A stretch of 64,000 nt of DNA, from positions 372,001 through 436,000 of the forward strand of contig NZ_LJYX01000021.1 in NCBI RefSeq assembly GCF_001440345.1, written 5' to 3'. The position numbers and the translations under genes were made by a program. The stretch comes from Colwellia sp. TT2012 (GTDB lineage: Bacteria > Pseudomonadota > Gammaproteobacteria > Enterobacterales > Alteromonadaceae). How positions within the stretch are numbered: position 1 is the stretch's first letter; each line of letters opens with the position of its first letter. Positions 1 through 11,593 of the stretch are shown one piece after another. The notes beneath the pieces are model-generated. The model was given only the letters and a program-made list of their open reading frames with translations, was not told where the DNA came from and searched no databases.

Positions 1-848
1 ATAAAGCCTTTGATGAAGGTAAGTTAAATAAGAAAATTCTAGCGGCAGCAGCTGATGCAGTAGCCCACAGTAAGGGCGGTGAGTATAGATTTAACATTCA
101 AAATATCGATCGCTCAGTTGGCGCAATGCTTTCAGGGGAAATTGCTCGTCGACATGGCGATCAAGGCATGGCTGCAGCACCAATCACCTTGCATTTAACC
201 GGTACCGCAGGACAAAGTTTTGGTGTCTGGAATGCTGGCGGTTTGCACATGATCTTAACCGGTGATGCCAACGATTATGTCGGTAAAGGCATGGCCGGTG
301 GTAAATTAACCATCAAGGCACCTGTAGGGGTTGATTATGTAAGCCATCAAACGCCGATTATGGGTAATACCTGTTTATACGGTGCCACTGGCGGAAAATT
401 ATTTGCCGCTGGACGTGCAGGAGAACGTTTTGCCGTGCGCAACTCTGGTTGTCATGCGGTAATTGAAGGCACGGGCGACCACGCTTGTGAATACATGACT
501 GGCGGTATAGTCACGATTATTGGTGATGTCGGTGTTAATTTTGGCGCGGGCATGACTGGTGGTTTCGCTTATGTATTAGACGAAAGCGGTGATTTAGATA
601 TTCGCCTCAATAAAGAATCCATTGAAATGTTGACGATGGGCGACTTAGCTATCCATCAAGAACATTTACGCGGCATTATTGATAAACACTTCAATGAAAC
701 AGGCAGCTTACGCGCGCAAGAAATCCTGCAAAACTTTGATAAATTTTCGCCCTTATTTAAATTAATTAAACCCAGTGCTACCGATGTTAAAACCCTATTA
801 GGTCATCGTAGTCGTTCAACAGCCGAACTTCGTGTTCTGATAAATTAG
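1..848 (+). CDS. gltB: Glutamate synthase (NADPH) large subunit, C-terminal part
   Basis: The frame is open from base 3 with no start, so this is the 3' end of a gene cut by the window edge; about 280 codons are present. The protein is the C-terminal glycine-rich beta-helix domain of the GltB alpha subunit, seen as repeated G-x-x-G patterns (GNAG-like turns, YGATGGKLF, EYMTGG, GAGMTGG). In the whole enzyme this domain packs between the glutaminase and synthase domains, which convert glutamine and 2-oxoglutarate to glutamate. gltD follows after 9 bases, so the two subunits are co-transcribed. Identification is firm; the catalytic residues lie outside the window. Confidence 0.95.
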   Translation, partial: KAFDEGKLNKKILAAAADAVAHSKGGEYRFNIQNIDRSVGAMLSGEIARRHGDQGMAAAPITLHLTGTAGQSFGVWNAGGLHMILTGDANDYVGKGMAGGKLTIKAPVGVDYVSHQTPIMGNTCLYGATGGKLFAAGRAGERFAVRNSGCHAVIEGTGDHACEYMTGGIVTIIGDVGVNFGAGMTGGFAYVLDESGDLDIRLNKESIEMLTMGDLAIHQEHLRGIIDKHFNETGSLRAQEILQNFDKFSPLFKLIKPSATDVKTLLGHRSRSTAELRVLIN

Positions 849-2297
<1,449 letters not shown>

Positions 2298-2316
2298 CTA
2301 AAATAATTTCACCTAT

Positions 2317-2352
2317 AAAAAAAGCTGTTCCCTGATAAGGTACAGCTTTTTT
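2317..2352. terminator. Bidirectional intrinsic terminator between gltD and folA
   Basis: An A-run, a stem of AAAGCTGT-x-CC with GG-x-ACAGCTTT, a short loop and a T-run lie between the stop codons of two convergent genes. The A-run and T-run make it work in either direction. Confidence 0.85.
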
Positions 2353-2387
2353 ATAATTTGCTGGTATGATGATTAATCCGCTTGCTA

Positions 2388-2915
2388 TTATTTACTGCAT
2401 CGCTCGTATACAGAAAAATCTAAATCGTATATATTTTTTTCATCAGCAGGACGTTTTTCACTTGATACCTTCTTCCAGCCGCCATCCTCATAATCAGGGA
2501 ATTCAACATCTCCCTGAATGTCTGTATCTATATGGGTTATATACAGCCTTTGTGCCGCAGGTAGGCAATGTTTATAGATAGCGCCGCCACCAATAACCAT
2601 AATTTCGTCAACGCCATCACCACCATCTGAGCCATCAACTAAGGCAATGGCCTCGGCCACTGAGGTTACGGTATCGACAGCTTCAGCGCCTTTTCCTTGT
2701 GGTAAGTAACTTTTATCACGTGAGATAACAATATTACGACGCCCGGGTAAAGCTCGCCCTATTGATTCAAAGGTTTTACGGCCCATAATGATAGGCTTCC
2801 CTAAGGTGATTTTTTTGAAATAGGCTAAATCAGCCGGCAAGTGCCAAGGCATAGTATTATTTTTACCAATAATATTATTATCGGCCGTGGCAACTATCAT
2901 GGATAAAATGGTCAT
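2388..2915 (-). CDS. folA: Dihydrofolate reductase
   Basis: Reduces dihydrofolate to tetrahydrofolate with NADPH, and is the usual trimethoprim target. The 175-residue chain shows the family signature MPWHLPADL, with the proton-relay acid at D29, followed by GRKTFESIG and the cofactor motif IGGG. It is about 16 residues longer than the E. coli enzyme. Part of the extra length is a Gly/Asp/Ser-rich loop (SDGGDG) just before the EIMVIGGG strand. It stands alone between convergent gltD and upstream obgE, with terminators on both sides, so it probably has its own promoter. Confidence 0.96.
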   Translation of the reverse strand: MTILSMIVATADNNIIGKNNTMPWHLPADLAYFKKITLGKPIIMGRKTFESIGRALPGRRNIVISRDKSYLPQGKGAEAVDTVTSVAEAIALVDGSDGGDGVDEIMVIGGGAIYKHCLPAAQRLYITHIDTDIQGDVEFPDYEDGGWKKVSSEKRPADEKNIYDLDFSVYERCSK

Positions 2916-2961
2916 AGAACACTCTCAACATTATTTTCTGTATTATCGCTAGAAAAAAGAT

Positions 2962-2999
2962 AAAAAAAAGCACTGACTTAACTAAATAAAGCAGTGCTT
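2962..2999 (-). terminator. Intrinsic terminator downstream of obgE
   Basis: Read on the minus strand, an AAGCACTG / CAGTGCTT 8-bp stem with a 15-base loop is followed by eight T. It lies 27 bases after the obgE stop and separates obgE from folA. Confidence 0.85.
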
Positions 3000-3025
3000 A
3001 TAATATAAATTACTATGCTTAAAAA

Positions 3026-4195
<1,170 letters not shown>

Positions 4196-4325
4196 TCAAT
4201 AACCCTAATGTGGTAATGCTTGTTTATTAGCAATCAGACTAATTAATCCGTTTGCTATATCTACCGCTAGTATAAACTATTTTTGACCGACTAAAAATGA
4301 ATCTCTATAGAGCCAAAAAAAAACT

Positions 4326-4357
4326 AAAAAAAAACCTCGCGATGAAGCGAGGTTTTT
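4326..4357 (-). terminator. Intrinsic terminator downstream of rpmA
   Basis: A stem AAACCTCGC / GCGAGGTTT closed by a GATGAA loop is followed on the minus strand by a long T-run (A-run at 4326-4334 on plus). It lies just past the rpmA stop and would limit readthrough from the rplU promoter into obgE. Confidence 0.88.
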
Positions 4358-4374
4358 AGGAATCCAAGTTCTAA

Positions 4375-4632
4375 TTAATCAGCGATAATGCTAACGAACT
4401 TGCGACTCTTTGGACCTTTCACTTCAAATTGAACTTTACCGTCAGATAAAGCAAATAAAGTATGATCTTTACCGATACCCATGTTACTACCAGCGTGGAA
4501 ACGAGTACCACGTTGACGAACAATAATGTTACCAGCTAAAACAGATTCACCACCAAAACGTTTAACACCTAGACGTTTTGCTTCCGAATCGCGACCATTT
4601 CGTGTACTACCCGCAGCTTTCTTATGTGCCAT
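4375..4632 (-). CDS. rpmA: 50S ribosomal protein L27
   Basis: Large-subunit protein L27, whose N-terminal tail reaches the peptidyl-transferase centre. The 85-residue sequence starts [10 protein letters not shown], has the conserved [11 protein letters not shown] and the [17 protein letters not shown] core, and matches the family in length. It lies 16 bases after rplU in the universal rplU-rpmA order and is served by the same promoter. Confidence 0.98.
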   Translation of the reverse strand: MAHKKAAGSTRNGRDSEAKRLGVKRFGGESVLAGNIIVRQRGTRFHAGSNMGIGKDHTLFALSDGKVQFEVKGPKSRKFVSIIAD

Positions 4633-4648
4633 GTCAAAATGCTCCTAA

Positions 4649-4960
4649 TTAGCCGTTAATACCAGTAATTTTCACTTCAGTGAACCATTGACGATGGCCC
4701 GCTTGTTTACGTGAATGCTTACGACGTTTGAATTTAACTATGGTAATTTTATCAGCACGACCTTGGTTAACAACCTCAGCCACTACTTTACCACCAGCAA
4801 CATAAGGCGCGCCTACATTGATGTTATCGCCATTAGCGATCATTAAAACGTTTTCAAATTCTACTGTTGCGCCTACTTCAAGCTCAAGCTTTTCTAGACG
4901 AACTGTTTGTCCTTCGGTTACACGATGCTGTTTACCACCGCTTTGGAATACCGCGTACAT
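4649..4960 (-). CDS. rplU: 50S ribosomal protein L21
   Basis: Large-subunit protein L21, 103 residues from [14 protein letters not shown], which is the family start. GGAG lies about 8 bases upstream of this ATG. The open frame continues 71 codons further upstream without a stop. That extension is rejected because the promoter at 5020-5048 lies inside it and no L21 has such a leader. The C-terminal region ([16 protein letters not shown]) is the basic 23S-rRNA-binding part. rpmA follows in the same transcript. Confidence 0.97.
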   Translation of the reverse strand: MYAVFQSGGKQHRVTEGQTVRLEKLELEVGATVEFENVLMIANGDNINVGAPYVAGGKVVAEVVNQGRADKITIVKFKRRKHSRKQAGHRQWFTEVKITGING

Positions 4961-5019
4961 AGCTACTCCGTACTGCGTCATCATATTTGTGACGCTAATT
5001 TTTAAAATATAGGGCGCGA

Positions 5020-5048
5020 ATTCTACGCGAAAGAAATAGCGAGAGCAA
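5020..5048 (-). promoter_or_regulatory. Sigma-70-type promoter of rplU-rpmA
   Basis: On the minus strand a -35 TTGCTC and a -10 TAGAAT are separated by exactly 17 bases, with a TCGCGCCC stretch right after the -10. The start would fall about 50 bases before the L21 ATG. A GC-rich discriminator is typical of ribosomal promoters repressed by ppGpp; that regulation is inferred, not shown. Confidence 0.75.
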
Positions 5049-5244
5049 GTATAAATGTGATCATTCATTAACTTTATTAGCCTTTTCTGTTTTTTAATTG
5101 CTTTGACCCTAAGAATTAGCACAAAGCGGCTAGAAAACTTCTTTTGCCTAAAATTTAGTGTAAACTTTGACACCTTATACCAATTGAATAATTTTGGCTA
5201 ATATCTAGTCAAAAAACGCATCAAAACAGCTAAAGACAAACAGC

Positions 5245-6228
5245 ATGGGCAATAAAGTAAATATTAAAACAATACAAAAATTAATACAAAACGACATGAC
5301 AGCAGTAAATGATCTTATCTATGAGCAATTACACTCTGATGTCGCATTAATCAATCAACTCGGTATCTATATTGTTAACAGTGGCGGTAAACGTATGCGC
5401 CCTATGTTAACCGTACTTGCTGCCAGAGCGTTAGCATACCAAGGCGAACAGCACTGGAATATTGCCGCCATTATCGAATTTATTCATACCGCGACTTTAT
5501 TACATGATGATGTGGTAGATGAATCAAATATGCGTCGCGGCAAAGAAACGGCCAATGCTTTATTTGGTAACAGTGCCAGTGTGCTGGTCGGTGACTTTCT
5601 TTATACTCGCTCTTTCCAAATGATGACGAAATTGGGTGATATTCGTATTATGGATATCCTATCTGAGGCCACCAATATAGTTGCCGAAGGTGAAGTATTG
5701 CAGTTAATGAACTGCAATGATGCCAGCACCACAGAAGCAAGCTATATGAAAGTCATTTATTGTAAAACGGCTAAATTATTTGAAGCGGCCACCCGCCTTG
5801 CTGCTGTAGTAGCTAAGCAAGATGACAAAATAGAACAAGCCATGGCTGATTATGGCAAGTTCCTCGGCACCGCATTCCAGTTAGTTGATGACATTATGGA
5901 TTACACCGCTGATGCTAAAGAAATGGGTAAAAATGTCGGTGATGACCTTGCCGAAGGAAAACCCACCCTGCCATTAATATATGCCTTGGCGCATGGCAAC
6001 CCTGCACAAAAAGCACTCATTAAAGAAGCTATTGAGCTAGGTAACGGCATGGATAGCTTAGACTTAATATTGGAAGCAATGGAAGATACCGGTGCTTTAC
6101 GTTATACCCAACGACAAGCTGAAATTGAAGCCGATAAAGCCATTAAGGCACTCGACGTCATTGCAGACAGTGAACACAAGCAGGCCCTTATTGCCTTAGC
6201 GCATATCGCCGCTAATCGCAGTCATTAA
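5245..6228 (+). CDS. ispB: Octaprenyl diphosphate synthase
   Basis: Long-chain trans-prenyltransferase that makes the ubiquinone/menaquinone side chain from farnesyl and isopentenyl diphosphates. The 327-residue protein has both aspartate-rich Mg-binding motifs, DDVVD at 88-92 and DDIMD at 215-219, plus GGKRMRP and GDDLAEGKPTLPL. It aligns along its length with E. coli IspB (323 residues). It is divergent from rplU-rpmA, the usual arrangement in this class. A bidirectional terminator follows. Confidence 0.95.
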   Translation: MGNKVNIKTIQKLIQNDMTAVNDLIYEQLHSDVALINQLGIYIVNSGGKRMRPMLTVLAARALAYQGEQHWNIAAIIEFIHTATLLHDDVVDESNMRRGKETANALFGNSASVLVGDFLYTRSFQMMTKLGDIRIMDILSEATNIVAEGEVLQLMNCNDASTTEASYMKVIYCKTAKLFEAATRLAAVVAKQDDKIEQAMADYGKFLGTAFQLVDDIMDYTADAKEMGKNVGDDLAEGKPTLPLIYALAHGNPAQKALIKEAIELGNGMDSLDLILEAMEDTGALRYTQRQAEIEADKAIKALDVIADSEHKQALIALAHIAANRSH

Positions 6229-6278
6229 CCTCTCCCCCTGTAATTCAACTCAGTGATTCGCGGGTGAAACTCAAGCAT

Positions 6279-6329
6279 AAAAAAACGCTATTAGCAATGG
6301 ATAAAGACCCATTGATTATAGCGTTTTTT
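6279..6329. terminator. Bidirectional terminator between ispB and mdh
   Basis: A long imperfect stem (ACGCTAT...CAATGG paired with CCATTG...ATAGCGT) is flanked by A-run and T-run, between the stops of convergent ispB and mdh. Confidence 0.85.
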
Positions 6330-6377
6330 ATATGATAGCAAGTCAATTACTAGGCTTGCTATACGTTTTATGGCTGA

Positions 6378-7313
6378 TTAGCTAGCCATAAAATCAACAC
6401 CTTCGTTGATGTCTTTCTTTAATGTCGCTAACATATCATCTTTTGCTTTTTGCTCAAAAGCACTTAACTCGCCGTAAGATAAAACTTCACTCACACCGTT
6501 TACGCCAAGACGTACTTTTTGTGCGAAAAACAAGGCATCATCACCCTTACCTTCAACATAGGCGTAATCAACAACATCTTCACCTTGTAAGCCTTTAACT
6601 AAAGACAGACAAAAACGTGCTGCTGCAGCGCCCATAGAAAGTGTCGCACTACCGCCACCCGCTTTTGCTTCAACAACTTCAGTGCCTGCATTTTGGATGC
6701 GAGACGTTAGCGTGGCAACTTCTTCTTCGGTGAAACTAGTTCCTTCAACTTGAGAAAGTAATGGTAAAATAGTGGTGCCTGAGTGGCCACCAATTACAGG
6801 TACTTTAACCGTAGCAACATCTAGGCCTTTAAGTTCAGCAACAAAAGCTTCAGAGCGAATAACATCTAATGTAGTCACACCGAAAAGACGAGCAGCATCA
6901 TAAGTACCGGCCTTTTTGAATACTTCAGCAACAATAGGTACAGTGCCGTTAACTGGGTTAGTAATAACACCTACTAGCGCTTTTGGACAGTTTGCGGCAA
7001 TGCCTTCAGCCAATACTTTAATAATACCAGCATTAACGGCAAATAAATCAGCACGATCCATACCCGGCTTACGTGGCATACCTGCTGGGATCAAAACAAT
7101 ATCAGCACCTGTTAATGCGCCACTAAGGTCGTCACGACCAAAACCAGCAACTTTAACATCAGTTGGGATGTGTGATAAATCTACAGCAACCCCCGGAACA
7201 ACAGGGGCAACATCATATAAAGACAACTCAGAACCAGCTGGTAATTGAGTTTTTAATAATAATGATAATGCTTGACCAATACCGCCTGCGGCGCCTAAAA
7301 CAGCTACTTTCAT
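6378..7313 (-). CDS. mdh: Malate dehydrogenase (NAD)
   Basis: TCA-cycle enzyme interconverting malate and oxaloacetate. The 311-residue protein keeps E. coli numbering: nucleotide loop GAAGGIGQ at 7-14, substrate arginines R81, R87 and R153, catalytic pair D150 and H177 (GGHSGTT). It is transcribed away from argR; this mdh-argR pairing is common in gammaproteobacteria. The 235-base gap between the two holds their promoters, but I cannot assign hexamers with confidence. Confidence 0.98.
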   Translation of the reverse strand: MKVAVLGAAGGIGQALSLLLKTQLPAGSELSLYDVAPVVPGVAVDLSHIPTDVKVAGFGRDDLSGALTGADIVLIPAGMPRKPGMDRADLFAVNAGIIKVLAEGIAANCPKALVGVITNPVNGTVPIVAEVFKKAGTYDAARLFGVTTLDVIRSEAFVAELKGLDVATVKVPVIGGHSGTTILPLLSQVEGTSFTEEEVATLTSRIQNAGTEVVEAKAGGGSATLSMGAAAARFCLSLVKGLQGEDVVDYAYVEGKGDDALFFAQKVRLGVNGVSEVLSYGELSAFEQKAKDDMLATLKKDINEGVDFMAS

Positions 7314-7548
7314 GTGTTTTCTCCGAAATTATGTGGGGTTTATTTATTGTACAATAAATTATTAAAATATTATTTGAGTAAATACGTAATTTTTGCAGGG
7401 CAAAAGATATAGTATAAGCAAGTAAAAAACAATTGATATAATTTTATACTCAAATATTAACGTCGAGTATGATGATACGATAACGTATACTAGCGTTTAT
7501 CACACTGATTACAAACGCCACTTTAGTCTATTACAGGGTTAATTACGC

Positions 7549-8025
7549 ATGATGAGCGCTTTACAAAAACAAGAAGCACTAGTACAAGCATTTAAGGATT
7601 TATTAAAACAAGAACAATTTGGCTCTCAAGGCGAAATCGTCGAGGCATTAAAAGCCAATGGTTTTGAAAACATCAGTCAATCAAAAATCTCTCGTATGCT
7701 CAGTAAATATGGTGCGGTACGAACCCGTAATGCTCGTCAAGAAATGGTCTATTGTTTACCTGCTGAGTTAGGCGTACCCACCGCACAAAGCCCACTCAAA
7801 CAATTAGTATTAGAAATAGAGCACAACGAAGTAATGATCATTGTGCAAACTAGCCCTGGTGCAGCCCAGTTAATCGCTAGACTACTTGATAGTTTAAGTA
7901 AAAGTGATGGTGTACTTGGCACTATTGCTGGCGATGATACTATTTTTATTGCGCCTACTGATGTCAGTAAAATCAATGAAACCATCAAAAAATTAGAGCA
8001 ACTTTTCTCTAAAAATTTAAGCTAA
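7549..8025 (+). CDS. argR: Arginine repressor
   Basis: Hexameric regulator that binds ARG boxes when loaded with arginine and represses arginine synthesis genes. The 158-residue protein has the N-terminal winged helix ([27 protein letters not shown]) and the C-terminal oligomerisation/arginine domain ([24 protein letters not shown]). There are two adjacent ATG codons (7549 and 7552); AGGG at 7535-7538 is 10 bases from the first. No convincing ARG box was found upstream. The stop is only 17 bases from the convergent kinase gene, with no terminator between. Confidence 0.96.
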   Translation: MMSALQKQEALVQAFKDLLKQEQFGSQGEIVEALKANGFENISQSKISRMLSKYGAVRTRNARQEMVYCLPAELGVPTAQSPLKQLVLEIEHNEVMIIVQTSPGAAQLIARLLDSLSKSDGVLGTIAGDDTIFIAPTDVSKINETIKKLEQLFSKNLS

Positions 8026-8042
8026 CAGCTTAGGCAGCTGGG

Positions 8043-11000
8043 TTAACTTGCTACCTCACTGAGAACTTTTTTGATGCAAGTAAGCAAAGCTTGCCCGGTA
8101 ACTGGTTTAGGCATATGCAAGTTCATACCTGCCGCTAAACTCTGTTGTTTATCTTCTTCTCTAGCATGGGCTGTCATGGCTACAATAGGTAACTGTTGAT
8201 ATTTACTTTGCGCTCGAATAAGTTTAGCTGCGGTGAGACCATCCATTATAGGCATTTGAATATCCATCAATACCACATCAAAATGCTGCTCTGCTAGGGT
8301 ATCTATAGCTCGTTGACCGTTATCTGCAATAGTGACTTTAGCATGCATATTCAACAGCAACTCTTTAGCGACTAGCTGGTTAACTAAGTTATCTTCTACT
8401 AATAAAACGGATACACCTTGCAAGCTTTGTTCATCTTTTAGCATTAACGGTTTTTGCGCAGTAACCCTTGCGGTTTGCTTGTTTGAATGTTGTTGGTAAA
8501 CCAGGCTAGCATCACTTTTCACGACACTACTTTTTAAGGCATCACTTTTGGCTTGCTCAGCGAAAGACTCTGCTTGAGCAATTAAAGCCTGTGATATTTG
8601 ATCAAGGGAATAACGAAATAGCGGCTTATCGACTAATAAATAAGGTGTAGATAGTTTATCTAAGTGACTACAAGTTTCATTGCTCAATTGCGTTAATGCC
8701 GGCTGACATAGACAAAGTAATCGAAACGCTGTTAGGGACGAAATAGACTCTGGACGGCTTTGTTGAGCAATAAAATCTACTTCAGAAATAAGTAAGACAC
8801 TGTTTCCTACAACATCTAACTGAAGTAAATCATCAACCGAGATCACTTCATATAATAGCCAGCTCATCTGTGCAATACTTTCAAGCAAACTTACTGATAG
8901 CTTTTGATTTATCGCATAAATGCTAATGCCAGCTATTAGCGGCTGAGATAATTCTGCGGGTAGGCAAAATGACACCTCGGTCACCTTATGATTGGACTTA
9001 AATAACGGCTCAGAGTTGACTTTATTTAGGGATGCAAGCGGAGCTCGCTGAAAGGGTAAAACAAAGCTTAGTTCACAGCCTTGCCCTAATTGGCTAGTAA
9101 GGCTAATTTCCCCGCCAAGCAGGTTAATTATTTGCTGGCAGATAGATAAACCTAAGCCTGAGCCACCATACTTGCGTGTCATTGACTCATCAGCTTGACT
9201 AAAGGCTTTAAATAAATGACTTTGATTATCGCTGGCAATACCGATACCCGTATCGATGACACGAAAGCGCACCTGAGCCACGCTATCAGTTGTCGATAGG
9301 AGGTCAACAATTAACTTAATTTCGCCTTGCTCGGTAAATTTAATGGCATTATTAAATAAATTAGCGAGCACTTGTACTAAACGCATTTCATCACTGATGA
9401 CATTACTCGGCACTTGGGCACTCATATCAACCAATACTTCGACCCGTTTATGGTCAACATTACTCAGATTAAGTTTTAAGGCTTTATCAATAATAACCGG
9501 CAAATTGACTACATCTTGGCTGACGACCATTTTACCGGCTTCAATCTTAGATAAGTCTAACAATTCATCAACTAGGTGTAATAAGGTTGCTGATGCACCC
9601 TGAGCATTAACTAGATAATGCTGTTGGCGAGTATCTAAAGAGGTGTGCGCCAATAAATCCATCATACCTTGCATGGCATTTATTGGCGTTCTGACTTCAT
9701 GACTCATATTGGCAAGAAACTGTATCTTTACCTTATTAGCATACTCAGCTTGGTCTTTCGCTTTTTCCAACGCTGATTGCGTTGCTTGCTGTAAGGTCAC
9801 ATCATGAAAGATACTGATAGTGCCTAGAATATTACCTTGCTCATCGGTAAATTGATTACAAAAGCCTTGGTAAATATAATCGCCAGCCTTAATGAGTGCT
9901 TGTTGCGGATAAATATCGTTACACCTGGCGTTTAAACGATTAACTTCTTGCGCTAAAGCTGTTGGCATAAAAGTCGCGGACTTAATGCCTAACATTTGCT
10001 CAACTGAGTGATTTGCCAAGCGCTCAAAGGCTTTATTACAGCCCATTAATAAACCGTCAGGGTCATTAAAGACAATCAATTCGGGAATGGCATTCATCAC
10101 AGAGCGTAATAACGCATAATCACGTTGATGCTGTGCACTTGTCTCTTGTAACGCTTTGGTTTTTTCTATAACACGACTATCTAATACATCGTTTTGTTCC
10201 GTAAGCTGCAAAAGTAGGCTTCTATTTTGCACAAAAATATCTTCAACCACTTGAAACCAATGTAACCAATCCGCTGCCGGGGTGATTTTACCTGGGTCAC
10301 CTTCGGCGCAATATTGAATATGGCTAATAAACTCAGTAGTGGGCTTGATAAACGTGCGCTTTGTCATGGTATTAACTAACATAAGAAAGGCTAACAAACC
10401 GATAAAAAGCATGGCAAAAACAAAAACAAAATCACTGTATTGAGGTGCGGCAAAGCTATCATAATTTTGATATTTAAGTAAAGTCCAACCGTTAACACTA
10501 AGCACTTGTTTTTCTATAAACCAATCGCCAAAACGCTCTGCATCACCTACTTTACTTAAGCGTTCAGCGTTCAAGCCTTGCAATGATTTTGGCAGTAAAT
10601 CTTGCCAAGAGACACGATAACTTAAAGACTCTTTCCCCCAGCGTTTAGCGAGTAAAATATCATTATTTTGATTGTATAGAATGAACCCTTGGTCTGTTGA
10701 TTCCAACTCGGTCAACCCCGCATGCAAGCGTGATAAATTGACATCAATAACGACTGCACCTAACAACTTATCATGATGAAATACCCCCATACCCAATGAA
10801 GCATTCATACCGCCACCTGCCGCATCAAGATAAGGAGGAGACCAAAGTACACGATTATTACTTGAGGTGAGAGCTTGCATCGCTTTACTATGTGAGCTAC
10901 TTAAGGTTTTATGGCTAAACTGCCAAACTTCTCGATCAACCCAAGGGTAGATATTGACAAAGCCACTAAAGGAAACATAATAAAACCACGTTGCTTCCGC

Positions 11001-11465
11001 TATGATATTTTGTGCCGCTATAAATGCCGGAGTTAAGGCGTTAGCCATGGCGATTTCTTGTTTTTTAGCCTCGCTAAACTGAGCCACTTGCCCGATACCG
11101 GTAATATTACTGCTTAAGCGTTTACCTTGTTTAATAACATCATGTAGAGGCTTGTTTAAATAAAACATCTGCCCTTGTTGTAACAAAGAAGGCATGGGAA
11201 TATTTAATTCATTGGGGTGTTTTAGAATATATTCGGAAAATTCGTGTATACCAACCACAGCTTGAACACTTTGTTCTAGCATATTATTTAGCTGTTGAGC
11301 TTCTTGTTTGAGCTCAAGTAGACTTTGCTGCTTATGTTGGGCTAATTGATTGAAGTAACGTAAAGAGGCAGCAGAAAAGGCCACGAGAATAATGACAATA
11401 AAGGCAACGACAACGGTGGTGTTATAACGCCTAAAAACTGTATTTATGCCCGTTTGGTAATACAC
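8043..11465 (-). CDS. Membrane-bound hybrid sensor histidine kinase, orphan
   Basis: A 1140-residue signalling kinase with no partner regulator nearby. Visible order: membrane helix at about 17-36, periplasmic Cache-like sensor at about 40-340, second helix at about 345-365, and a PAS domain at about 450-560 (AIPELIVFNDPDG). The HisKA domain has phospho-acceptor H589 in MSHEVRTP. The ATPase domain shows NLFNNAIKF, DTGIGI and GGSGLGLSI. A C-terminal receiver spans about 1017-1135, with phospho-acceptor D1068 and K1120. Between the ATPase and that receiver, residues 835-965 look like a degenerate receiver (SVLLISEVD, LLVDKP) without a clear phospho-aspartate. No HPt domain is present, so the phosphate must pass to a separate HPt protein. 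Ligand unknown. Confidence 0.9.
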   Translation of the reverse strand: MYYQTGINTVFRRYNTTVVVAFIVIILVAFSAASLRYFNQLAQHKQQSLLELKQEAQQLNNMLEQSVQAVVGIHEFSEYILKHPNELNIPMPSLLQQGQMFYLNKPLHDVIKQGKRLSSNITGIGQVAQFSEAKKQEIAMANALTPAFIAAQNIIAEATWFYYVSFSGFVNIYPWVDREVWQFSHKTLSSSHSKAMQALTSSNNRVLWSPPYLDAAGGGMNASLGMGVFHHDKLLGAVVIDVNLSRLHAGLTELESTDQGFILYNQNNDILLAKRWGKESLSYRVSWQDLLPKSLQGLNAERLSKVGDAERFGDWFIEKQVLSVNGWTLLKYQNYDSFAAPQYSDFVFVFAMLFIGLLAFLMLVNTMTKRTFIKPTTEFISHIQYCAEGDPGKITPAADWLHWFQVVEDIFVQNRSLLLQLTEQNDVLDSRVIEKTKALQETSAQHQRDYALLRSVMNAIPELIVFNDPDGLLMGCNKAFERLANHSVEQMLGIKSATFMPTALAQEVNRLNARCNDIYPQQALIKAGDYIYQGFCNQFTDEQGNILGTISIFHDVTLQQATQSALEKAKDQAEYANKVKIQFLANMSHEVRTPINAMQGMMDLLAHTSLDTRQQHYLVNAQGASATLLHLVDELLDLSKIEAGKMVVSQDVVNLPVIIDKALKLNLSNVDHKRVEVLVDMSAQVPSNVISDEMRLVQVLANLFNNAIKFTEQGEIKLIVDLLSTTDSVAQVRFRVIDTGIGIASDNQSHLFKAFSQADESMTRKYGGSGLGLSICQQIINLLGGEISLTSQLGQGCELSFVLPFQRAPLASLNKVNSEPLFKSNHKVTEVSFCLPAELSQPLIAGISIYAINQKLSVSLLESIAQMSWLLYEVISVDDLLQLDVVGNSVLLISEVDFIAQQSRPESISSLTAFRLLCLCQPALTQLSNETCSHLDKLSTPYLLVDKPLFRYSLDQISQALIAQAESFAEQAKSDALKSSVVKSDASLVYQQHSNKQTARVTAQKPLMLKDEQSLQGVSVLLVEDNLVNQLVAKELLLNMHAKVTIADNGQRAIDTLAEQHFDVVLMDIQMPIMDGLTAAKLIRAQSKYQQLPIVAMTAHAREEDKQQSLAAGMNLHMPKPVTGQALLTCIKKVLSEVAS

Positions 11466-11593
11466 TGAAACGCCTTAATTTTTTGTTTAAATCATGAGTT
11501 AACTTGCTAAGTTAAAGCAGTCACCTAATTTAAACAAGCGTTAAACAAGGAAAAGTAGTTTATTTACTCAACTAGGTTCCAAGGTTACATCCG

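Noticed and set aside
4961-5173. 71-codon in-frame upstream extension of rplU
   Set aside because: A good promoter lies inside it, the family start MYAVF has its own ribosome site, and no L21 protein has such a leader.
7314-7548. Possible ARG boxes before argR (for example TGAGTAAATACGTA)
   Set aside because: Matches to the TGAATWWWWATTCA palindrome are too weak to call.
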